64,000 bases of DNA from an uncultured Bacteroidales bacterium (GCA_937901525.1 CALDHX010000015.1:1-64000); one strand, 5' to 3'. Shown: positions 1 to 9,643, numbered from the stretch's first letter. The notes: generated from the sequence alone by a model not told the origin. Numbers and translations are program-made.

Positions 1-529
1 AGGAATAATTGGACATGCACAAGGTTTAGAAGTAATATTAAATGCAGCTAAAAAATTAGAAGACCATAAAAACATAAAATTCATACTACTTGGTAACGGA
101 CCTGAAAAAGAAAACCTACTAAAACTAAAAGACAATTTAAATCTAACAAACCTTCAATTTTTCGATGCCGTACCAAAAAGTCAAATGCAAAGAATAATAA
201 CAGACACTAATGCAAGCATAATTCCATTAAAAAGATTAGATTTATTCAAAGGAGCAATTCCATCAAAAATATTTGAAAATCTCGCACTAAAAAAGCCTAT
301 TATCTTAGGCGTTGAAGGAGAAGCAGAAGAATTATTCATAAAAGAAGGAAAATGTGGAGTATCCTTCACACCAGAAGACAGCGAAGACTTAGCAAAACAA
401 ATATTAAAACTATACAACGATAGGAATCTCGTAGCAGAATTAGGAGAAAACGGATTGAAATACGTAAGCGAAAACTTCAATAGAGACAAAATAGCCAAGG
501 AATTTTATTCTCAAATAAGTAACTTATGA
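1..529 (+). CDS. Glycosyltransferase family 4, C-terminal half (cut by window edge)
   Basis: The reading frame is open from base 2, so only the last 175 or so residues are visible. They form the nucleotide-sugar-binding half of a GT-B glycosyltransferase: FILLGNGPEKENL, then IIPLKR, and the donor-site block around GAIPSKIFENLALKKPII, which resembles WbuB-type deoxy-aminosugar transferases. Family knowledge says these cytoplasmic enzymes add sugars to lipid-linked O-antigen or capsule repeat units. The stop overlaps the next start by four bases (ATGA), so it is translationally coupled to wecB, an expected partner that supplies ManNAc-type sugars. The specific sugar cannot be read from this half. 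An internal ATG at 185 is not the true start because conserved sequence continues upstream. Confidence 0.85.
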   Translation, partial: GIIGHAQGLEVILNAAKKLEDHKNIKFILLGNGPEKENLLKLKDNLNLTNLQFFDAVPKSQMQRIITDTNASIIPLKRLDLFKGAIPSKIFENLALKKPIILGVEGEAEELFIKEGKCGVSFTPEDSEDLAKQILKLYNDRNLVAELGENGLKYVSENFNRDKIAKEFYSQISNL

Positions 530-1641
530 AAATAATAACAATAATAGGTGCAAGGCCACAAATAATCAAAGCCTCTGCAATAAGTAGGACAATAAAAAAA
601 TATTTTTCAGACAAAATAGAAGAAATAATCCTACACACAGGACAACACTATGATGAAAACATGTCCGAAATCTTTTTCAGAGAATTGGAAATACCTACTC
701 CAAAGTATCAACTCTCGGTAGGAAGCGGAAAACACGGCGAACAAACCGCTAAAATGATAGAAAAAATAGAACAAGTCCTTGAAGAAGAAAAACCAAATGC
801 AATAATAGTGTACGGAGACACTAATTCCACCCTTGCAGGAGCTATTGCAGCCTCAAAAATTCACGTTCCAATCGTGCATATTGAAGCAGGATTACGTTCA
901 TTTGACAAAGCAATGCCAGAAGAGATAAACAGAATACTCTGCGATCATTGTTCCACGCTCCTATTCTCGCCAACAATTCACGGATACAACAACCTATTAA
1001 AAGAAGGCTTTTCAGCAGAAATAAACAACAAACCAACAGCTGACAAACCTAATATATTTCACTGTGGAGACATAATGTACGACAACACATTATACTTTTC
1101 ACAAAAATTAGAAAATACAAAATCGGAATATGGCAATAATTTTATTCTTTGCACCATACATCGCAACACAAATACCGATGACAAAGAACGCTTAAAAAAT
1201 ATTTTTGATGCACTACTTACTCTTTCAAAAGAAAGAGATATTATCTTACCTATGCACCCTCGTACAAAAAAAATGCTACCACAAATGTTAAGTGAAGAAT
1301 ATGTAGAAACAATATATTCAAACCCTAAAATAAAAATAATAGAACCCGTTTCATTCTTAGAAATGATAAAACTTGAAAGTTCAGCCGAAATAATCCTAAC
1401 CGATTCCGGTGGAGTACAAAAAGAAGCCTTTTTCTTAAAAAAACCTTGCGTAATTCTACGCTCAACAACCGAATGGAAAGAAATAGTAGAAGAAGGAAAT
1501 GCTGCAATATGTGATGCAAACTATTCTCTAATACTTGAAAAGACAAAACACTTCTTAGAGAATCCACCAACATCTTATCCTCCTATTTTTGGAGATGGAC
1601 AAGCAGCTAAATTTATTTGTGAACAAATTTTAAAAATCTAA
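526..1641 (+). CDS. wecB: UDP-N-acetylglucosamine 2-epimerase (non-hydrolysing)
   Basis: 371 residues, normal for the family. It interconverts UDP-GlcNAc and UDP-ManNAc in the cytoplasm for surface polysaccharide synthesis. Visible signatures in order: GARPQIIKA at the N-terminus, GQHYDENMS, the catalytic-region motifs YGDTNSTLAG, HIEAGLRSFD and MPEEINR, then a HRNTNTDD segment and DSGGVQKEA in the UDP-binding C-terminal half. The start overlaps the glycosyltransferase stop by four bases and the polyprenyl synthase follows after 12 bases, so this is the tail of a polysaccharide operon read into isoprenoid synthesis. Confidence 0.95.
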   Translation: MKIITIIGARPQIIKASAISRTIKKYFSDKIEEIILHTGQHYDENMSEIFFRELEIPTPKYQLSVGSGKHGEQTAKMIEKIEQVLEEEKPNAIIVYGDTNSTLAGAIAASKIHVPIVHIEAGLRSFDKAMPEEINRILCDHCSTLLFSPTIHGYNNLLKEGFSAEINNKPTADKPNIFHCGDIMYDNTLYFSQKLENTKSEYGNNFILCTIHRNTNTDDKERLKNIFDALLTLSKERDIILPMHPRTKKMLPQMLSEEYVETIYSNPKIKIIEPVSFLEMIKLESSAEIILTDSGGVQKEAFFLKKPCVILRSTTEWKEIVEEGNAAICDANYSLILEKTKHFLENPPTSYPPIFGDGQAAKFICEQILKI

Positions 1642-1653
1642 ACATAACAAACA

Positions 1654-2628
1654 ATGAACACATTAGAACAACTTCAACAAGAAGCAATAGCTTTATTTGA
1701 ACAAGAATCTTTTTTAAACGAACCTTTAACCCTTTACGAACCAATTGAGTATGGAATGAAACAAGGAGGCAAGAGAGTTCGTCCTCTTTTAACCTTGATT
1801 GCAGCAGATATGTTTTCAGGTGATGTAAACAAAGCAAAATCAGCTGCAATAGCCGTTGAAATATTACATAACTTTACTTTATTGCACGATGATATAATGG
1901 ATCAATCTCCACTTCGCAGAGGAAAAGAAACAGTCTATAAAAAATTCAACTCTAACAAAGCAATCCTTTCAGGAGATACAATGTTTGCATTATCATATAA
2001 ACACCTATTAAACTATGATAACGATATAATTAAAGATTTAGTAGAAATCCTAACACAATCCTCAATAGAAGTTTGCGAAGGACAAGCCTTTGACATGGAA
2101 TTTGAAACAAGAAACGATGTTAAAATCGAAGAATACATAAATATGATTCGATTAAAAACAGGTGTTTTACTCTCTTGTGCACTAAGATTAGGGGCAGTAA
2201 CTGCTCATTGTTCAAAAGAAAATCTTGAATTGTTAAATGAATTTGCATTAAACATAGGAATTGCTTTCCAAATTCAAGACGACATACTCGATTGTTGGAG
2301 TGATGTAGAGGTTTTTGGTAAAATAACAGGCAAAGACATTATTGACAACAAAAAAACCTTCCTTTACCTAAAAGCACTTGAAATAGGAAGTCAAAGACAA
2401 CAAAACATTTTGCAAGAACTCTATTCTTCAAAAAACTTTGAGCCTGCACAAAAAGAACAAGTCGTTAAATCAATATACGAAGACTTAAAAATAAAAGAAT
2501 TAGCAGAAAAAGAAATGCTTCATTATCATAATTTAGCAATTCAATCGTTAGAAAAAATAGACATAGACAATCAAAGAAAAGAAAATCTTAGACAATTCTC
2601 TGAAAAACTTATAAATAGAAATAAATAA
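1654..2628 (+). CDS. Polyprenyl diphosphate synthase
   Basis: 324 residues of the trans-isoprenyl diphosphate synthase family, which condenses isopentenyl diphosphate onto an allylic primer. The first Asp-rich motif DDIMD is at about residues 79-83, preceded by GGKRVRP and followed by RRGKETVY; the second, DDILD, is at about 209-213. These bind Mg2+-diphosphate. Length and motifs fit the medium/long-chain group (IspB-like, making a quinone side chain), which would serve respiratory quinone for the Na+-NQR encoded further on, but product length cannot be read from sequence. It sits between wecB and clpP with short gaps (12 and 8 bases). Confidence 0.9.
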   Translation: MNTLEQLQQEAIALFEQESFLNEPLTLYEPIEYGMKQGGKRVRPLLTLIAADMFSGDVNKAKSAAIAVEILHNFTLLHDDIMDQSPLRRGKETVYKKFNSNKAILSGDTMFALSYKHLLNYDNDIIKDLVEILTQSSIEVCEGQAFDMEFETRNDVKIEEYINMIRLKTGVLLSCALRLGAVTAHCSKENLELLNEFALNIGIAFQIQDDILDCWSDVEVFGKITGKDIIDNKKTFLYLKALEIGSQRQQNILQELYSSKNFEPAQKEQVVKSIYEDLKIKELAEKEMLHYHNLAIQSLEKIDIDNQRKENLRQFSEKLINRNK

Positions 2629-2636
2629 TTAGCAAT

Positions 2637-3323
2637 ATGAATAATTTAGATAAAGAATTTAGACTTTACGCAATAAAGCATAGAGGAATTAGTAGCATAA
2701 CTTTTGATAAATATAGTAAGGTTAGCAGTACTAAAAGTGCATATATAAACCCAACAATCGTAGAAGAAAGAAGATTAAACGTAGCTCAAATGGACGTTTT
2801 CTCACGTTTGATGATGGATAGAATAATTTTCTTAGGTACAGCAATAGATGATGATGTTGCAAACATAATTCAAGCTCAATTATTATTCTTAGAAAGCGTT
2901 GATTCTACATCTGATATTCAAATCTATTTAAATACACCTGGTGGATACGTAAATGCTGGTCTTGGAATATACGATACAATGCAATATATCAAACCTGACG
3001 TTGCTACAATCTGCACAGGCTTAGCTGCTTCTATGGGTTCAGTGCTTTTATGTGCAGGACAAAAAGGAAAACGTACTGCATTAGAACACTCAAAAGTAAT
3101 GATACATCAACCTCTCGGCGGAGCACAAGGACAAGCCTCAGACATAGAAATCGCAGCAAGAGAAATCCTTAAAACAAAAGAAGAATTATATTCAATAATC
3201 GCTAAACACACAGGCAAATCTATAAAGAAAATAGAAAAAGACGGCGATAGAGATTATTGGCTAACAGCAAAAGAAGCCTTAGACTACGGAATAATTGACG
3301 AAATCTTAGTAAACAAGAAATAA
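2637..3323 (+). CDS. clpP: ATP-dependent Clp protease proteolytic subunit
   Basis: 228 residues. ClpP forms the tetradecameric serine protease chamber that works with ClpX-type unfoldases. The triad is visible: Ser132 in AASMGSV, His157 in MIHQPLGG and Asp206 in DRDYW. The N-terminus has about 30 residues before the conserved region, a longer lead than in E. coli and possibly partly processed. No clpX or tig follows; the gene ends in a clear intrinsic terminator, so here clpP is the last gene of the polysaccharide/isoprenoid operon. Confidence 0.95.
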   Translation: MNNLDKEFRLYAIKHRGISSITFDKYSKVSSTKSAYINPTIVEERRLNVAQMDVFSRLMMDRIIFLGTAIDDDVANIIQAQLLFLESVDSTSDIQIYLNTPGGYVNAGLGIYDTMQYIKPDVATICTGLAASMGSVLLCAGQKGKRTALEHSKVMIHQPLGGAQGQASDIEIAAREILKTKEELYSIIAKHTGKSIKKIEKDGDRDYWLTAKEALDYGIIDEILVNKK

Positions 3324-3342
3324 AACATAAGATTAGCATTCT

Positions 3343-3383
3343 AAAAAACCGACATTTAAAATTTAAGTGTCGGTTTTCTTTTA
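3343..3383 (+). terminator. Intrinsic terminator after clpP
   Basis: A stem of AAAACCGACA with TGTCGGTTTT around an A/T loop is followed by a T-rich run, 20 bases after the clpP stop. Confidence 0.85.
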
Positions 3384-3677
3384 TTATATACTTTTACCAA
3401 ATTTTTACTTTGCGTTGGTAATGTTTCTACTTCTTTAAGGTATTACTTCTACTTTTTGAAGGTAATTTATTTTCAACGTAATAAAATACCTTTTTAATAA
3501 GATTAAAATACCATTTTAATCAAGAAAAAATAAAATAAAGCTAAGAGTTATTTTTGTAATCTTTCGATTTATGGAATTTAATCTTTGCAATAATTCTTTA
3601 TTGTGTGATATTTGCCATACTAAGAGTGAAGTACGGATATTGATTTGAGGATTTTATAATACGAGACTTTAACTTGC
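3384..3677. other. Intergenic region without a gene
   Basis: No credible reading frame on either strand. It holds the 22-bp tandem array at 3407-3472 and, just after it, two AAAATACC(T/A)TTTTAAT direct repeats around 3482-3520. The remainder is A/T-rich sequence with no recognised signal. Confidence 0.6.
3407..3472. repeat. Tandem array, three 22-bp units
   Basis: Units begin at 3407, 3429 and 3451, each starting ACTT and carrying a GGTAAT or GGTATT block followed by a TTTCT/CTTCT-like end. Consensus is close to ACTTCTTTNARGTAAT. The same 22-bp unit recurs at 9701-9766. It is intergenic, downstream of the clpP terminator. Confidence 0.75.
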
Positions 3678-3889
3678 TTATTTATCTTTGTAATGTTGTC
3701 CTACTTGTACGACAAGTGCAGTAACAATTTCATCTTTTACACAATATATTAACCTATCTTTTTGATTTATTCTTCGAGACCAATATCCTGAATAATTGCC
3801 TACAAGCGCTTCTGGCTTGCCTTATCACCTCTTTTTCCTAATGCGATAAGTTCTTTTTCTGCTTGAGGTGTTAATTCTATGCGATACAT
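3678..3889 (-). pseudogene. YoeB/Txe-type toxin, internally deleted and frameshifted
   Basis: Reading leftward from the ATG at 3889, the frame gives a normal toxin start (RIELTPQAEKELIALGKRGDK) and then stops. In a second frame it resumes with GKPEALVGNYSGYWSRRI, DRLIYCV and a VGQHYKDK end followed by a stop at 3678, which is the classical C-terminal half of a YoeB-family mRNA interferase. Against the usual 84-90 residues about 20 are missing at 3814-3826, together with a frame change. The active-site side of the protein is therefore lost. The ATG shares one base with the antitoxin stop (TAATG), the normal arrangement of such modules. I infer a dead toxin; a sequencing indel alone would not explain the missing segment. 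Confidence 0.8.
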
Positions 3890-4116
3890 TACAAGCAAAG
3901 CATTTGTTTTATTTCTTCAAGGCTGACTTCCCGTGCTAATCCTTGCTTTTCTTCTTCTATACTTTTTTGAAAATTTTGTAAGGCTTCTTTATTGTTATAG
4001 AAATCACTATCAAAATCTGAGGGAGTAGTAATTTTTGCACCTGCAGCTAACATCGCCTCTATCAGATGCTTCATTACATCGTCTTTTCCGTCATAATTTA
4101 TTGTTATTGTTGCCAT
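3889..4116 (-). CDS. Antitoxin of a YoeB-type module (DUF2683-like)
   Basis: 75 residues: a short beta start (ATITINYDGKDD), a helix (VMKHLIEAMLAAG) and an acidic/charged C-terminal half, typical of small antitoxins that wrap around RelE/YoeB toxins and bind their own promoter. It resembles the DUF2683 proteins found next to Txe/YoeB toxins in Bacteroidota; that family assignment is from memory. The stop overlaps the toxin start by one base. The toxin is broken, so this is an orphan antitoxin that may only persist for want of time or may neutralise a related toxin elsewhere. Confidence 0.7.
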   Translation of the reverse strand: MATITINYDGKDDVMKHLIEAMLAAGAKITTPSDFDSDFYNNKEALQNFQKSIEEEKQGLAREVSLEEIKQMLCL

Positions 4117-4186
4117 AATGCGTTTTGTTTTTGTTATTTTCTTATTGTATAACGTTATTTTGTCAAAAAAGTTGCACGTTTTATTT

Positions 4187-5089
4187 TCACACCTTTATAT
4201 TTGAAAGTAATTTTTCAAACTTTACTCTCTCCATTGCGGAGATTTTGCGGACTTTGTTAAAGTCTGATTTTTCTATTTCTCCACTTTCTATCTTTGAAAT
4301 CAAGGTTTTAATTTCTTGTGTAGGAGAAAACTCATTGTTTACTTTAATTGCTTTATTGTTTCTTATGCAGGCATTTACGCAAATATCACAACCATAAATA
4401 TAATTGTTTAATTTAATTTCCGAAGGTATAGAATCCTTGTTTTCAATGGTTTGATAGGAAATACATTTATTGCAATCAAGTCCAATTTCTTGGTCATTCA
4501 ATGCTCCGTTTGGACAAGAATCTATACATTTTCTGCAATTACCACACTGATTCCTAACCTCTTGCGTATAATCACTTTCATAATTGCAAATAATTTCAGC
4601 AAGAAATACTTTATTTCCATATTTCTCCGAAATGAAGCAGGTGTTTTTGCCTATCCAACCTAAGCCTGCTTTTACTGCCCAATGCTTTTCCATTACGGGT
4701 GCTGTATCTACGCATATTTTTGCTTGAATATCTGGAAATAAGGCTTTTAGTTCTTCCAATAAGGTATAGAGTTTGTTTTTTATTACTTTGTGATAATCAA
4801 GCCCTTGTGCGTATGAGGCTATTTTATATTTACTCTCATCTAATTTATTTTCAGCATTATAGGATATAAGAAAGGAAAAAACTGTTTTTGCTTCTTCTAA
4901 GAGTTCACAAGGATTAAATCGCTGAGAGTGATATTTGTTTAGATAATCCATACTGGCATTATAGTCTTTTTTTATCCATTTATCAAAATGCGATGAGCAG
5001 AGTTGCTCAGCTTTTGCAGCTCCGCAATCATTGAATCCCAAAGAGATAGCTTTTTGCTTTACTATTTCTAATGGCAAATACCTCATCAT
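4187..5089 (-). CDS. queG: Epoxyqueuosine reductase
   Basis: 300 residues. QueG removes the epoxide oxygen of epoxyqueuosine in tRNA, the last step of queuosine synthesis, using a cobalamin and two 4Fe-4S clusters. Visible: an N-terminal reductase region with the DTAPVMEKHWAVKAGLGWIGKN block, then two ferredoxin-like Cys sets, CGNCRKCIDSCPNGAL and the later CNKC plus CDICVNAC. The C-terminal HEAT repeats of longer homologues are absent, as in other short QueG proteins. The start overlaps the dnaE stop by four bases (ATGA); a second ATG follows immediately, so the true first residue could be either. Confidence 0.92.
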   Translation of the reverse strand: MMRYLPLEIVKQKAISLGFNDCGAAKAEQLCSSHFDKWIKKDYNASMDYLNKYHSQRFNPCELLEEAKTVFSFLISYNAENKLDESKYKIASYAQGLDYHKVIKNKLYTLLEELKALFPDIQAKICVDTAPVMEKHWAVKAGLGWIGKNTCFISEKYGNKVFLAEIICNYESDYTQEVRNQCGNCRKCIDSCPNGALNDQEIGLDCNKCISYQTIENKDSIPSEIKLNNYIYGCDICVNACIRNNKAIKVNNEFSPTQEIKTLISKIESGEIEKSDFNKVRKISAMERVKFEKLLSNIKV

Positions 5090-8000
5090 CTTTTTAAGAC
5101 TTTATAAAGCAGTCCGTATTTTGAAGAAAATTTTCTTATTTCTTTTATGAAAGATGGTGCTACTTTGAATTTTTTTGAGAGCATTGTTAGTTTTAAATCG
5201 TCCATTGCTGAAACGATATTTATTTTGAGTGTGATTTTTCCTTTGTTTTTCTTGCAAAGGGTTTCTAATTCTTTGACAAATAGTTCTGTTATGTTGTTGT
5301 AGTCTATAGTCATCTCCAATTCTTTGGCATTTTCTTCCATATAGTTGTTTAGAAGCGATACTTCCTTTACGTAAACATCTAATTCTTTTGTAATTGCATC
5401 TTTTGGCCAAGTTTTTTCTTTTACAGATGCGTTTATTATTAGATATAAACCTTCTCTACAAAAGTTTCCAAATTTCACATAATTATTTCCAAAGAATCTA
5501 AAAGTATATGCTCCCGTTTCATCTTCTATTGTGAGAGAGGAGAACGGATTTCCATTTTTACCTACCCTGTTTTCTGCTCCTACTACTATGCCTGCTATGC
5601 AAATGTCTTTGTCTTTGAGCAAGGTTAAGTCTTTAAAACTTTCTATTTTCGTATCAACAAATGTTCTAACTGTTTCTTCGTACTCATCTAAGGGGTGTCC
5701 TGAAATGTAAAAACCTATCATTTCTTTTTCAAATGAAAGGCTTTCGCTTTTTGTCCAAGCATCACATTCCGGCAATTCAAATACTTCATCTACTTTTATT
5801 TCTTCTGCATCAAATAATGATACTTGTGCTGATAGACTATCTGATTTTAATCTATTAGATAGCATTATCATTTTTTCTAAAACAGTGATATTGTCAATAT
5901 TTGCAAAATATTGAGCTCGATGAACGCCTTCAAAACAATCAAATCCACCTGCTTTTATTAGGGATTCTAAGCATCGGCGATTTATTATACGAAGATTCAC
6001 TCTTTTTACAAGGTCAAAGGCTGAGGAATAAGGACCATTTTCATTCCTTTCTCTAATTATTTCTTCCGCTGCGGCTAATCCTACTCCCTTTATTGCGGCT
6101 AATCCAAAGAGTATCTCGCCTTTTTTGTTTACCATAAAGTTAAGGTCAGATTCATTAACGTTTGGCCCTAATACTTGTAGGTTTATATTTTGGCATTCTT
6201 CTATATATTTTGTTATTTTCTTTATATCTGAAAGGTTATGTGTAAGTACACTCGACATATATTCAGCCGGGTAATGTGCTTTTAGATATGCTGTTTGAAA
6301 GGCTACGTATGCGTAACAAGTTGAGTGGGATTTATTGAAAGCATATTCGGCAAATTTTTTCCAATCCTCCCAAATTTTCTTTACTTTCTCTAATTCCAAG
6401 CCGTTTTTCTCGCAACCAACAATGAATTTCTTTTCCAACTCTTCCATTACTTTGATTTGCTTTTTTCCCATCGCCTTTCTAAGTTTGTCTGCTTCACCAG
6501 GAGTGAAATTTGCCAAAGCTTGGGAAAGCAACATCACTTGTTCTTGATAGACAGTTATGCCGTATGTTTCTGAAAGATACTTTTCCATTATTGGAAATTC
6601 ATACACTATTTCTTCTACGCCATGTTTACGATTTATAAAGTTTGAAATGTATTGCATAGGTCCTGGTCTATACAAAGCATTCATTGCTATTAGGTCTTCA
6701 AATCTATCTGGTTTTAGATTTTGTAGGTGTCCACTCATTCCATCTGATTCAAATTGAAATGTACCTACTGTTAATCCTTTTGAAAATAGTTCAAGAGTCT
6801 TTTTATCGTCTAATTGTATTTTGTCTGGCTCTACAACTATTCCTTTGGTTTTATATATGTTTTCGCAGGCATCTTTTATTATTGAAAGGTTGCTTAGCCC
6901 TAGAAAGTCCATCTTAATCATTCCTACACTTTCTATTAGCTTTCCTTCAAATTGCGTTGCCATCATGTCGGAATCTTTACTATCGGCAATTGGAACATAA
7001 TTGGAAATATCGTCAGGTCCTATGATTACTCCACAAGCATGAATACCTGTGCTACGAATTGAGCCTTCTAATTTCACAGCAAGCGAGAGTACTTTTTTTA
7101 CTAATTCACTTCCGCTTTCTAATTCTTGTTTCAACTCTGGCGACTCCTTGAATGCTTGTTCTAAACTAATGCCTGGTCTATTTGGAACATAATCTGCTAA
7201 TCTATTTGATTCGGCAAGAGGTAAATTAAGTACGCGTGCAACGTCTTTTATTGACATTTTCGCCGCCATTGTTCCAAAGGTAGTAATTTGTGCTACGTGA
7301 TCTGAGCCATATTTGTCTTGTACATATTTCAAAGTCTTTTCTCGCCCTTGATCATCGAAGTCTACATCTATATCGGGTAAGGAAATACGGTCAGGATTTA
7401 AGAATCGCTCAAATAGTAATCCATATTTCAATGGTTCTATTGCTGTTATTCCAAGACAATATGCAACAACGCTACCGGCTGCTGAGCCTCTACCTGGACC
7501 AACTATTACTCCTAAGTTTTCTCTTGAATAGTTTATGAAATCTTGTACGATTAAAAAATAGCCAGGAAAGCCCATCCATTCTATTGTACCTAATTCGCTT
7601 TCTATTCTTTTTAAAACAGTTTCATCAAGGTTGTCTCCGTAACGCTTTTTCGCTCCTTCAAAGGTAAGATGTCGCAAATAGGCTGCATCAAATTTCGTAC
7701 GAATTATTTTTTTGTAGCCTCCTTTTTCTTTTATTAGTTTGTCTGTTATTTCTTTCTTTAATTCTGGTAGCTTGTCTTCGTCTTTTGTCTTAGGATTGTT
7801 TATAAAGTCATTGTAAAGTTTAGATTCTATGTCTTCTAATGGAAATTTTTCGTAATAGTCTTCTATCTTACCAAAGGAAGATGGTATGTCAAAGACTGGA
7901 AGTATTGGTCCTCTTTCTAATTCAAAGACTTCTATCTTATCTACTATTTCTTGCGTGTTATAAATAGCTTCTGGTATATCGGGAAATGCTTCTATCATTT

Positions 8001-8748
8001 GATCAAATGATTTTAAGAATTCTTTACCCGTATAAGACATTTTACTATTATCGTATTCTTCTAAGGTCTTTCCTGTATTTAAACAAATCAATATTTTATG
8101 TGCTTCGTAATCATCTTCATTTATATAGTGTACATCGTTTGTTGCTATTATTTTTATGTCAAATTTTTTAGCAATTCTTATTAATTCTTTATTGACTTGT
8201 TGTTGTAGGTCTATTCCATGGTTTTGTAGCTCTATATAATAATCATCTTTAAAAACTTCTTTATATTCTAATGCTGTCTTTTCAGCTCCTTCTATATCGC
8301 CTGCTTCTATTAATTTAGGCAATACTCCTCCTAAACATGCAGAACAACATATTAATCCTTCTGAATATTCAAATAAAAGTTCTTTATCTATTCTTGATGT
8401 TCGATATTTGGCTTCTTTGGCAAAGGCAAGCGAGTCTAATTTTATTAGATTTAAATAACCTTTTTCGTTTTTGGCAAGAAGTATAAGGTGATGTCCGCTA
8501 AAATTTTTCCCATCTTTTATAAATCTACTTTGAGGTGAGACATACATTTCACAACCTAAGATTGGCTTTACTCCTTTCTTTTTACAAGCGTTGTGAAATT
8601 CCAACACACCGAACATATTGCCATGATCGGTAATTGCTATTGCTGTTTGTCCTAACTCTTTAACTCTATCAAGTAATTTATTTATGTTACATGCTCCGTC
8701 TAATATAGAATATTGAGTATGCACATGAAGATGAGTGAAATTATTCAT
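5086..8748 (-). CDS. dnaE: DNA polymerase III alpha subunit
   Basis: 1220 residues, the replicative polymerase. In order: an N-terminal PHP domain starting HLHVHTQYSILDGA; the palm with GPGRGSAAGS near residue 417 and the metal-binding PDIDVDFDD near 457-465; fingers; a helix-hairpin-helix region (LFGLAAIKGVGLAAAEEII); and an OB domain (DICIAGIVVGAENRVGKNGNPF). Length and order match DnaE1 rather than PolC or the error-prone DnaE2. It lies in an operon with an LpxL-like gene two bases upstream and queG overlapping downstream. Confidence 0.97.
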   Translation of the reverse strand: MNNFTHLHVHTQYSILDGACNINKLLDRVKELGQTAIAITDHGNMFGVLEFHNACKKKGVKPILGCEMYVSPQSRFIKDGKNFSGHHLILLAKNEKGYLNLIKLDSLAFAKEAKYRTSRIDKELLFEYSEGLICCSACLGGVLPKLIEAGDIEGAEKTALEYKEVFKDDYYIELQNHGIDLQQQVNKELIRIAKKFDIKIIATNDVHYINEDDYEAHKILICLNTGKTLEEYDNSKMSYTGKEFLKSFDQMIEAFPDIPEAIYNTQEIVDKIEVFELERGPILPVFDIPSSFGKIEDYYEKFPLEDIESKLYNDFINNPKTKDEDKLPELKKEITDKLIKEKGGYKKIIRTKFDAAYLRHLTFEGAKKRYGDNLDETVLKRIESELGTIEWMGFPGYFLIVQDFINYSRENLGVIVGPGRGSAAGSVVAYCLGITAIEPLKYGLLFERFLNPDRISLPDIDVDFDDQGREKTLKYVQDKYGSDHVAQITTFGTMAAKMSIKDVARVLNLPLAESNRLADYVPNRPGISLEQAFKESPELKQELESGSELVKKVLSLAVKLEGSIRSTGIHACGVIIGPDDISNYVPIADSKDSDMMATQFEGKLIESVGMIKMDFLGLSNLSIIKDACENIYKTKGIVVEPDKIQLDDKKTLELFSKGLTVGTFQFESDGMSGHLQNLKPDRFEDLIAMNALYRPGPMQYISNFINRKHGVEEIVYEFPIMEKYLSETYGITVYQEQVMLLSQALANFTPGEADKLRKAMGKKQIKVMEELEKKFIVGCEKNGLELEKVKKIWEDWKKFAEYAFNKSHSTCYAYVAFQTAYLKAHYPAEYMSSVLTHNLSDIKKITKYIEECQNINLQVLGPNVNESDLNFMVNKKGEILFGLAAIKGVGLAAAEEIIRERNENGPYSSAFDLVKRVNLRIINRRCLESLIKAGGFDCFEGVHRAQYFANIDNITVLEKMIMLSNRLKSDSLSAQVSLFDAEEIKVDEVFELPECDAWTKSESLSFEKEMIGFYISGHPLDEYEETVRTFVDTKIESFKDLTLLKDKDICIAGIVVGAENRVGKNGNPFSSLTIEDETGAYTFRFFGNNYVKFGNFCREGLYLIINASVKEKTWPKDAITKELDVYVKEVSLLNNYMEENAKELEMTIDYNNITELFVKELETLCKKNKGKITLKINIVSAMDDLKLTMLSKKFKVAPSFIKEIRKFSSKYGLLYKVLKR

Positions 8749-8750
8749 AA

Positions 8751-9629
8751 CTATGCTTGTTCGTATTTAAGTTTCCAACGTCTATGACTCCACAACCAAT
8801 ATTGAGGAGCTTCTTTTATCAAGTTTTCTAATATGTTTGCCGATTTTTCTACTATGAATCCGTATTCTATTTCTTGGGGTTGCGTGGCTACTTCTTCTAT
8901 TTCAAACTCATAATAGCCCCTTTTTACTTTCTTAACTTTATAGAAAAATACTGGATAGTCATATTTTTTTGCAAAGTATTCACAACCATAAATAAATGCT
9001 GTCTTTTGATTAAGAAAATCTATCCAATAACATTTGTTTTTATCGTTTGGACTTTGATCGCTCAAAAGCATATATGCACAAGTTTTTGTATTGTGATATT
9101 GTTCAAAAACTTTACGAGAATTGTCTGCATAACAGACTTCTGTACCATATCTTGTGCGTTTTTTATGCATAAGTTCTTCAAAGGTTTTATTGCTCATTCT
9201 TTTGCCTACTCCTATTCCGTGAAAATCAAACTGCATTCCAAGACTCGCTACCATATATTCCCAATTGTTATAGTGGGCTGAGACTAAAATAATGCTCTTG
9301 TTTTGCTTATAGTATTTAGATATTAGTTCTGGATTAGTGCATTTGTATCGTTTCATTAGGTTTTTCCTCGAAATAGTTAGCATTTTCACTGCTTCCAAAA
9401 ACAAATCGGCAAGATGTGAGTAAAACTTGTCTGCAATTTCCTTTAATTCTTTTTGAGTTTTTTCTGGAAATGAACAAGAAAGATTCTCCATTACTACTTT
9501 TTTTCTATAGCCTATAAGATTGTAAAGAAGAAACTTAACAATATCTGCTAAAAAATGTAGAAACCTCATCGGTAAAAACGATAAGGGAATAAGAAACCCG
9601 TAAAATAATATGTAATTTAATAATTTCAT
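8751..9629 (-). CDS. LpxL/HtrB-like lipid A acyltransferase
   Basis: About 292 residues. Members of this inner-membrane family add secondary acyl chains to lipid A. The sequence shows an N-terminal hydrophobic anchor (LLNYILFYGFLIPLSFLPM), the catalytic H-x4-E motif in SAHYNNWEYM, and the SDQSPND and WLWSHRRWK blocks typical of the family. A longer frame begins at a TTG (9638), but that codon lies inside the TACATTTG promoter element, so I use the ATG at 9629. The mRNA would then be almost leaderless. Acyl specificity cannot be predicted. dnaE follows after two bases. Confidence 0.88.
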   Translation of the reverse strand: MKLLNYILFYGFLIPLSFLPMRFLHFLADIVKFLLYNLIGYRKKVVMENLSCSFPEKTQKELKEIADKFYSHLADLFLEAVKMLTISRKNLMKRYKCTNPELISKYYKQNKSIILVSAHYNNWEYMVASLGMQFDFHGIGVGKRMSNKTFEELMHKKRTRYGTEVCYADNSRKVFEQYHNTKTCAYMLLSDQSPNDKNKCYWIDFLNQKTAFIYGCEYFAKKYDYPVFFYKVKKVKRGYYEFEIEEVATQPQEIEYGFIVEKSANILENLIKEAPQYWLWSHRRWKLKYEQA

Positions 9630-9635
9630 AGATTG

Positions 9636-9643
9636 CAAATGTA
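9636..9643 (-). promoter_or_regulatory. -7 element TACATTTG of the acyltransferase-dnaE-queG operon
   Basis: Matches the Bacteroidota -7 consensus TAnnTTTG and ends seven bases before the ATG at 9629, implying a very short or absent leader and ruling against the upstream TTG start. Confidence 0.6.

Noticed and set aside
4125..4397. Plus-strand frame over the end of queG
   Set aside because: It is a shadow of queG on the other strand.
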